Source: Dipteronia dyeriana (lineage: Eukaryota > Streptophyta > Magnoliopsida > Sapindales > Sapindaceae). From it: a stretch of DNA of 64,000 nucleotides. Below are positions 58,289-64,000 of the stretch, piece by piece. Location of the stretch: positions 111,597,088 through 111,661,087 of the forward strand of contig CM065300.1 in the NCBI GenBank assembly GCA_032871835.1, given 5' to 3'. Below the pieces are notes generated by a model. It did no database searches. It was not told the origin of the DNA and worked only from the letters and a program-made list of their open reading frames with translations. How positions within the stretch are numbered: the stretch's first letter is position 1; each line of letters starts with the position of its first letter. The position numbers and the translations under genes are program-made.

Positions 58289-59771
58289 AGTTCCTCGATT
58301 TTTGATTGGCTTATTTCGTTGACAACCACACTTTGGGATCAATATTGTAAGGGTAGTTTAGGGATTCATTGTTTGTAACCAAGCTCAAGCTTCAAAGGTA
58401 AAATAACTTGCTTAATTTCATTGAAGAGATTTAGTGCACACACTCACACTCATGCATTCTATTTTAATTATCATGCTTGCATGCTTATTTTTCGTTTTGA
58501 GTGTCTTATGTGTCTTAATTTTTTATTTTAGTGTGAATGTATGTTTGTGCCTTAGAAAGAGGATTTTTTCCTCTTTACCGTGGTCTAGACCGCTCTACGT
58601 AAAGTGCCCCCAGTGTTTGGCAGAGGATGCACGCTGCACATCGGTGTTTGGCAGAGGATGCACGCTGTGTCTACCTCGGTTTGTGTCTGTTGCCTACGCC
58701 GTGGCCTTCCAAGCAGAGTTTCACAAAGGATGTATGTTTTCCAGACCACGGTCTGTGAACTGATCTCTATGCCGCGGTCTTGACACTTGCCTAGACCGCG
58801 ATACAACTAGCGGTCCTGACGCGTTTTGGTTACGTTTTGCCAAAAACAATACAGTTTCACTTTAGGCTTCATATATATACATCAACTTCTTCCCAATTCG
58901 TTTAGAGAGCTTCAAAACTTAATTTTGTGAGTTAGAAAAGGTTCTTTAGAGAGAAGCTCCAAGAAGGCATTTTTACTCAACCATCCTTAAAATCCAAAGC
59001 ATCAAGCATCTTTCAAGCATGGATTTCTTGTGTGTTCATGGCTAGGGATTCTTTACATGTTCTAAACTTTATGTTTTAATTACTAAGACATGTATACCTA
59101 GGGTTTTAGTCTGTATTGCATATTAATTGCTTGCTTGGTTGTTTAATTGCTTTTATGACATGCTTCTGTGTTGATTGTTGGTTGAGATGCATTAATTTGT
59201 GATAGCTAGCATTTAGGACGATTTTGCCCTTCTAGCTAATTCTTCTTGCCTTTGCATTTAGAACATTGATATCTAGGATTTGCTTTAATTGTCATTATTA
59301 ATCCAAGATAAGCATGAAAGTATTGACATAGCATTTTTGCATATTGAATATTCTTGCATATTCACTTAGGTTGCCATTGTCTTTTCATTGTTGTTTTAGC
59401 TTGTGGCTAAGTGGTTAGTGCACAAGGCTAGTGATCCAAAATCGCTATTAAGGCCCGTTGAGTAGAGTGAAAGGGTTAGTAATTGGAGGGTTAGAAGGGA
59501 GGTCAACCTAGGTTGTAAACTTTTACTCAATAATGGATTTTTAGGATCAAGGGTGGCGCTCTAAATAGGCTGTGGTTTTTCCCATTTGGAGGGTTTCCAT
59601 GTATATTTTCTGTGTTGTTATTGTTTTATGTTTGTTGTTATTTAATTGAGTATTAAAGTAGAATGAGGTTGAATTGTTAATATTGATTAATTCACAAAAT
59701 TGGTAATCTATCGAATTAAAACCTATTCACCCCCCTATAAGTTATAGATGCACACTTTCTAGAGAATTTCA
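58285..59771 (+). repeat. element C 5' LTR
   Basis: About 1487 bp, TGTAAGTTCCTCG to GAATTTCA. The left edge is set by the TG convention, because the flank is an AT repeat. It has a GC-rich block full of 'taccgcggtc/gaccgcgg' inverted words (58580-58830) and, just after, a TATA-like CATATATATAC (58870-58880), the same plan as the other Sirevirus-like LTRs. Confidence 0.8.
58613..58667 (+). repeat. 31-bp period direct repeat in the LTR
   Basis: A 24-base word beginning GTGTTTGGCAGAGG occurs exactly at 58613-58636 and at 58644-58667, inside the GC-rich block. Confidence 0.9.
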
Positions 59772-59773
59772 AT

Positions 59774-59786
59774 TGGTATCAGAGCC
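59774..59786 (+). promoter_or_regulatory. element C primer-binding site
   Basis: TGGTATCAGAGCC, complementary to initiator-Met tRNA, two bases after the LTR end. Confidence 0.93.
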
Positions 59787-59910
59787 GGTGCCTAGATATA
59801 CTTAGGTGATCCGTGCATTGTGTGTGTCTTACCTTGTGCATTTTGGTTGTTTGCATTTTGTGTGTTGCATTACATTTGCATCTTCATATCATTCATTACC
59901 CTCAAACACA

Positions 59911-61690
59911 ATGAGTGGAAATGGAAATAGTCATGAGGGAGCCTCAAGCACGAGACCCTCTTTGCTCAATGGGGTGAATTTTACAACTTGGAAGGGGAAA
60001 AAGGTAGCCTATCTTTGCCAAATAGATGACCGTGCTTAGATGGCTATTGAAGACGGTTATACTCCTCTAACAATGACTACTGATGATGGTGTAGAAGCTC
60101 CTAAGCCCAAGTCTAGTTGGAGTGCTCAAGAGTTTGAAGCATCGAAGTGGAACAACAAGGCTATGCATGCCATCCTTTGTGCCATGGACGATAATCAGTA
60201 CGAGCTGGTCCAAAACAATAGGATTGCCAAGAAGGCTTGGGACATTCTTTAAACAGCTCATGAGGGAACCGAGGTAGTCAAGGACTCAATGCTCTAAGTC
60301 ATACAGATGCAATTTGAGATGATTATGATGGAGGACCATGAATGTTTCAATGACTTCCAAGTGAAGTTGATGGATATTATCAACCAAAGCCATCAACTTG
60401 GTGACCCCTATTCAGATAAGAGAGTCAAGCAAAAAATTATGAGGTCACTTCCGTCAAGGTTCGAATCTAAAGTGACGGCACTTGAAGAGAATAGTGAGTA
60501 CAAGAATATGAAGCCGAGTGAAGTCATTGAAAGACTTCTAGCTTATGAGTCTAGATGGAACACCTCACCCACACCTCCGAAGAAGCAAAAGAGCATTGCC
60601 TTGAAGACCACTAAGGTTGAAGAAATTGAGGAGGATTTAGATGAAGAAATGGCCCTCATAGTTAAAAGATTCAAGAAATTCATGAAGTTTGAGAGGAGAG
60701 GTTTTGGGTCAAAAGGGAAGGAAGTGAAAAGGAAAACTCCTTTCAAGAATATTGAATTTTTTTAAGAAAGTGACTCCAAGAAGGGCATTCAATGCTATGA
60801 ATGCAGTGGCTTTGGTCACATTGCTCCAGAATGTGCAAATTTGAAGAAAAAGAAAAAGGGGAAGGCATTGGTGGCTACTTGGATAGTGAAGACTTAGATG
60901 AGGGAGAAAAGTCTTCAGATGATGAAGATCGAGTTGCAAACTTTATTGCCTTCACAACATCTCATAATGGCAAGGAAGTTGTGAGTGACAAGGAAGAAGT
61001 AAATGACTCTAGTGATGAGAGTACCTCTTTTAACTCTAGGTTTGAGAATGATGAGGAAATAGACTATGTAAACTTCATAAAGTTTTTTGAAAAGTCTAGA
61101 TTGAAAAAGAAGAAAGAGGTTCAAGAGTTGAAAAAGAAGAATCTAGAGTTGACCTTCAAAATTACCACCTTGAGTGAGAAGGTAAAGAGTGGAAAGAGTT
61201 TGAAGAGAGTTTACAGTTGGAGCTTGTGATCACTAAGAAGAGTGAAGAAAACTTAAAGATTGAGCTTAAGGAAGCGAAAGAATTGGTTGCCAAGATGACA
61301 TCCGGAACCCAGAGACTTGACAAGATGCTATCTTGTGGGAAGAGTCATAGTGATAAAACAGGCCTAGGATATGTGGAAGGAAATCATGCTACTTCCTTAA
61401 AAAGACAATCTTTGTCAAGAGTCTAAAGGACAAAGAGGTTCAAGAGTCACACCAACAAATTAGATCAAATGAGGTTGGTGAATCATCAAAGCAAGCACAA
61501 ATAAATTCTCAAGCTAAAACACATTCAACAAAAGCTAGAGCTCATCAAACAAGACCACAACCTCCAAGGAGCTCTCAAATTCAACAAAGAAGTTTTCACC
61601 CACAATCAATAAGAGAAGCTAATGTGGCTTAACCGTAAAGGATGTTTCAAAGAAGAGATTCGGCTCAACACCAAATGACAACTCAAAGGA
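59911..61690 (+). pseudogene. gag: element C gag
   Basis: Starts at the ATG at 59911 (MSGNGNSHEGASSTRPSLL). UBN2-type capsid motifs: SAQEFEASKWNNKAMHAILC, FNDFQVKLMDIINQSHQLG, IMRSLPSRFESKVTALEE. Then an acidic stretch, EEMALIVKRFKKFMKF and an intact knuckle CYECSGFGHIAPEC near 60795. Downstream are an acidic segment (SSDDEDRVANF) and a coiled coil. The first frame has stops at 60037, 60250, 60295 and 60762; a frameshift near 60880 and another near 61215 follow. The second knuckle (near 61755) has decayed to ICHYYGVEGRIRPIFFK. It is similar in plan to the gag of the pol-less family. Confidence 0.85.
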
Positions 61691-62253
61691 GATGAAAGTC
61701 TTCCATGTTTGGACAAGGATATGGTATGAATTCTTACTTTACTTCCATTTGTCATTATTATGGTGTTGAAGGTCGCATAAGGCCAATTTTTTTTAAATTT
61801 ATTAAGTTGTGTCATTTTGAAAGTATGATTGAGAAAAATATGCTTATAAGAGCAAAAATGCATGCACCTAGGAATTTTAGAGCCTATGAACCCAAGGTTG
61901 ATTGAAATGACAATGTTGCTACTAGGTGGACTAGAACAAATGAGTATGTTTGTCATGTGGCCCAAGTGGCATTCAAGGTGAAAGCCTCTAACACTTGGTA
62001 CCTTGATAGTGGTTGTTCTAGGCATATGACCAGAAATAAGAGTTTCTTTGAAACTCTTGTGATGGAAGATGATGGATTTGTCACCTTTAGTGATGGTTCA
62101 TGTAAGAAGTTTCTAGGAAAAGGAAACATCTCCAACCCTGGTTTTCCCTCCTTACCCAATGCTCTTTATGTAGATGGCTTGCAAGCCAATCTCATTAGCA
62201 TATCACATTTAAGTGATGAAGGGCTTTCGGTTTTGTTTGGAAAAGTTGATTGA
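61691..62253 (+). pseudogene. element C protease
   Basis: The aspartic-protease motif WYLDSGCSRHM lies near 61998, preceded by the basic linker and followed by FVTFSDGSCKKFLGKGNI and LPNALYVDGLQANLISISHL, typical of copia proteases. Open from 61957 to 62253; a stop after FGKVD replaces the usual Cys codon. In an active element this domain would cleave the Gag-Pol polyprotein. Confidence 0.82.
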
Positions 62254-63151
62254 TCTATTCTAACAGAAGATGGACATGTTCTATTGAAAGGCAAAAGATC
62301 AAGTGACAATTGTTATTGTCTTGATTCTAATGGCATCTTTTGCAATTTGTCTAGTTGTGATCAAGTTTAATTATGGCATCAAAGGTTAGGTCTTATGAAT
62401 TTCAAAGACTTGAAAGTTCATGAGAGGTTGAAAGCTGTGAGAGGCCTTCCTAAGTTTGGAAATAAGAGTGAGGGAGTTTTTGGACCTTGTCAACAAGGGA
62501 AACAAACTAAGAGTGTGCATAAGAAGGGTAAGTATCTTGCCACTAAGGAGCCATTAGAGCTTCTTCATATGGACCTTATGGGTCCCATTCAAACCGAGAG
62601 TCTAGGTGGCAAGAGATACATTTTTATATGTGTGGATGATTTTTCTAGATTTAATTGGACTTACTTTCTTAGAGAAAAATCTTAAATGTTTGAAACTTTT
62701 AAAATGCTTTACACTAAAATTCAAAATGAGAAGGATTCTCACATAAAATGCATTAAGAGAATTAGGAGTGATCATGGGAGAGAATTTGAAAATGTTTGCT
62801 TTGAAATTTTTTGTGATAGTCTTGGAATCTCCCATGAGTTCTCGACTCCTCGAACTCCTCAACAAAATGGGGTAGTAGAGAGGAAGAATAGAGTCCTTCA
62901 AGAGATGGCCCGTGTGATGTTGCATAGCAACAATGTGCCTAGGAATCTTTGGGTTGAAGCTATCAATACGGCTTGTTATATAGGCAATAGGGTTTTTCTT
63001 AGGCCCGGGACTAGGCAAACCTCCTATGAATTATGGAAGGGTAGGAAGCCAAATGTTAGCTACTTCTACTCATTTGGAAGCAAGTGCTACATTCTAAATG
63101 ACCGTGATCAACTTGGCAAGTTTGATGCTAAGAGTGATGAAAGGGTTTTTC
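62254..63151 (+). pseudogene. element C integrase
   Basis: The zinc-binding half reads WHQRLGLMNFKDL and FGPCQQGKQ: the second His has become Leu and the first Cys has become Phe, so the HHCC site is destroyed. The catalytic core is present: HMDLMGP (first Asp), RSDHGREF (second Asp), QQNGVVERKNR (Glu). The region NLWVEAINTACYIGNRVFLR and KWKGRKPN-like words follow. In-frame stops lie near 62368 and 62683; a one-base shift at about 63151 moves to the RT frame. Confidence 0.87.
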
Positions 63152-64000
63152 AATGGCTATGCCATAAATAGTAAGGCCTACAGAGTTTTTAATTTGAAGA
63201 CAAAAAGTGTTATGGAATCATCTAATGTGGTCATAGATGATTATAGGCCTAAGATTAGTAACCATGATATGGAGATTAGTGTGGTTGATGATACTTCTTT
63301 GGTGAAGATTGATGAGATGTCTAGTGATGAAAAATCAAAGCTTGAAAAAGAGGTCACTCAATCTCTTGATAGAGATCCTACTTTGGACTCTAAGGAACCC
63401 GCTCATTGGGTTAGGCATCTCCACAACAAGAGTGACATTCTTGGAAATGTGAATAAGGGTGTGAGGACTAGACATCAATTAGCAAATCAAATTAGATACA
63501 CTTGCTACACCTCTCAAATAAAACCCAAAAAGGTAGATGAAGCTTTAAGTGATGAGTTTTGGGTTCTTGCTATGCAAGAAGAGCTAAACCAATTTGAAAG
63601 AAATGAGATTTGGACTCTAGTTTCTAGGCCTAAGAACACTAATGTAATAGGCACCAAGTGGGTCTATAGGAACAAATCAGATGAGGATGGCAACATTGTG
63701 CGGAACAAAGATAGACTTGTTGCACAAGGATATTCTCAAATTGAGGGTATTGACTTTGAGGAGACTTTTACTACTGTTACCCGTTTAGAGTCTATTAGGC
63801 TTCTCTTATCCATATCGTGTGTTCACAAATTTAAATTTTATCAAATGGATGTTAAGAGTGCCTTCCTCAATGGCTTCTTGCAAAAGGAAGTGTTTGTTGA
63901 GCAACCTAAGGGGTTTGTGGATCCACACCACCCCAATCATGTTTATCACCTCAAGAAGGTGCTATATGGGTTGAAACAAGCAGCAAGGGCTTGGTATAAG
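63152..64000 (+). pseudogene. pol: element C reverse transcriptase, N-terminal half (open to window edge)
   Basis: Frame 63152-64000 is open for all 283 codons. It begins NGYAINSKAYRVFN (integrase C-terminus) and runs through a variable acidic linker. Then come the RT start (ALSDEFWVLAMQEELNQFER, GTKWVYRNKSDEDG, RLVAQGYSQIEGIDFEET) and QMDVKSAFLNG with the first catalytic Asp, ending in VLYGLKQAARAWYK. YVDD and RNase H lie beyond the edge. This is the best-preserved coding stretch of element C, although the polyprotein upstream is broken. Confidence 0.87.

Larger units (their letters stand above)
58285..64000 (+). mobile_element. element C, Sirevirus-type Ty1/copia retrotransposon (5' part)
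   Basis: Plus-strand order: 5' LTR, PBS, gag, protease, integrase, start of RT, then the window edge. The gag opening (GASSTRPSLLNGVNFTTWK), two knuckle positions and long gag with coiled coil match the Sirevirus lineage. Many stops and frameshifts show it is inactive. It is inserted in the microsatellite that ends the second B-2-type copy; no target duplication can be checked. Confidence 0.85.

Noticed and set aside
58434..58763. 109-codon frame with a hydrophobic start
   Set aside because: It lies wholly inside the element C LTR and crosses a 31-bp direct repeat; no codon or domain support.

Overview
The window is AT-rich nuclear DNA of a flowering plant, most likely a eudicot. The evidence is Ty1/copia polyproteins with primer-binding sites for initiator-Met tRNA, a CACTA transposon, a TATA-driven intronless plant-type gene, and no operons or bacterial signals. 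I cannot name the species. Nearly everything is transposable-element sequence in a nested pile-up; only one probable host gene is visible (minus strand, 3264-3566).

Layout. 1-5191: a possible LTR remnant, a non-autonomous CACTA element (683-2458, target duplication ACA), a copia-LTR-like relic and the small host gene. 5192-6786: a decayed Sirevirus-type LTR. 6787-7808: unclassified repeat and a microsatellite. 7817-11228: element A, a minus-strand copia element reduced to its 3' LTR, RNase H and reverse transcriptase. 11229-58284: a compound block of minus-strand copia elements of one Tork-like family, here called family B. Element B-2 runs from its truncated 3' LTR (11229-12819) to a 5' LTR (46213-48524). 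B-1 (12957-24445) is inserted in B-2 and itself carries a 1542-bp solo LTR (16001-17542). A 16.8-kb insertion (27293-44133) also interrupts B-2. From 48525 to 58200 the same order of parts (B-1 interior, B-1 5' LTR, B-2 interior) appears a second time. The LTR between the two copies is B-2-like on its left and B-1-like on its right, which points to unequal recombination between LTRs.

The 16.8-kb insertion consists of two copies of a pol-less Sirevirus-like family in opposite orientations. The minus copy (29806-39131) sits inside the left LTR of the plus copy, and a deletion joins them at about 39131. The family has 2.4-2.6-kb LTRs, a gag with two zinc knuckles (the second degenerate), an unrecognised C-terminal extension, about 1.5 kb of non-coding DNA, and a second ORF near the 3' end that resembles the 'putative plant transposon protein' domain. 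No protease, integrase or reverse transcriptase is present, so it would need enzymes from another element. This is the least ordinary part of the window.

58285-64000: element C, a plus-strand Sirevirus-type copia element (LTR, PBS, gag, protease, integrase, first half of reverse transcriptase) cut by the window edge. It carries full enzymatic domains of the lineage the pol-less family would depend on, but it is broken by stops and frameshifts.

All element genes carry nonsense or frameshift mutations. Boundaries were read by eye from repeat comparison, so ends without a visible target duplication may be off by some bases.
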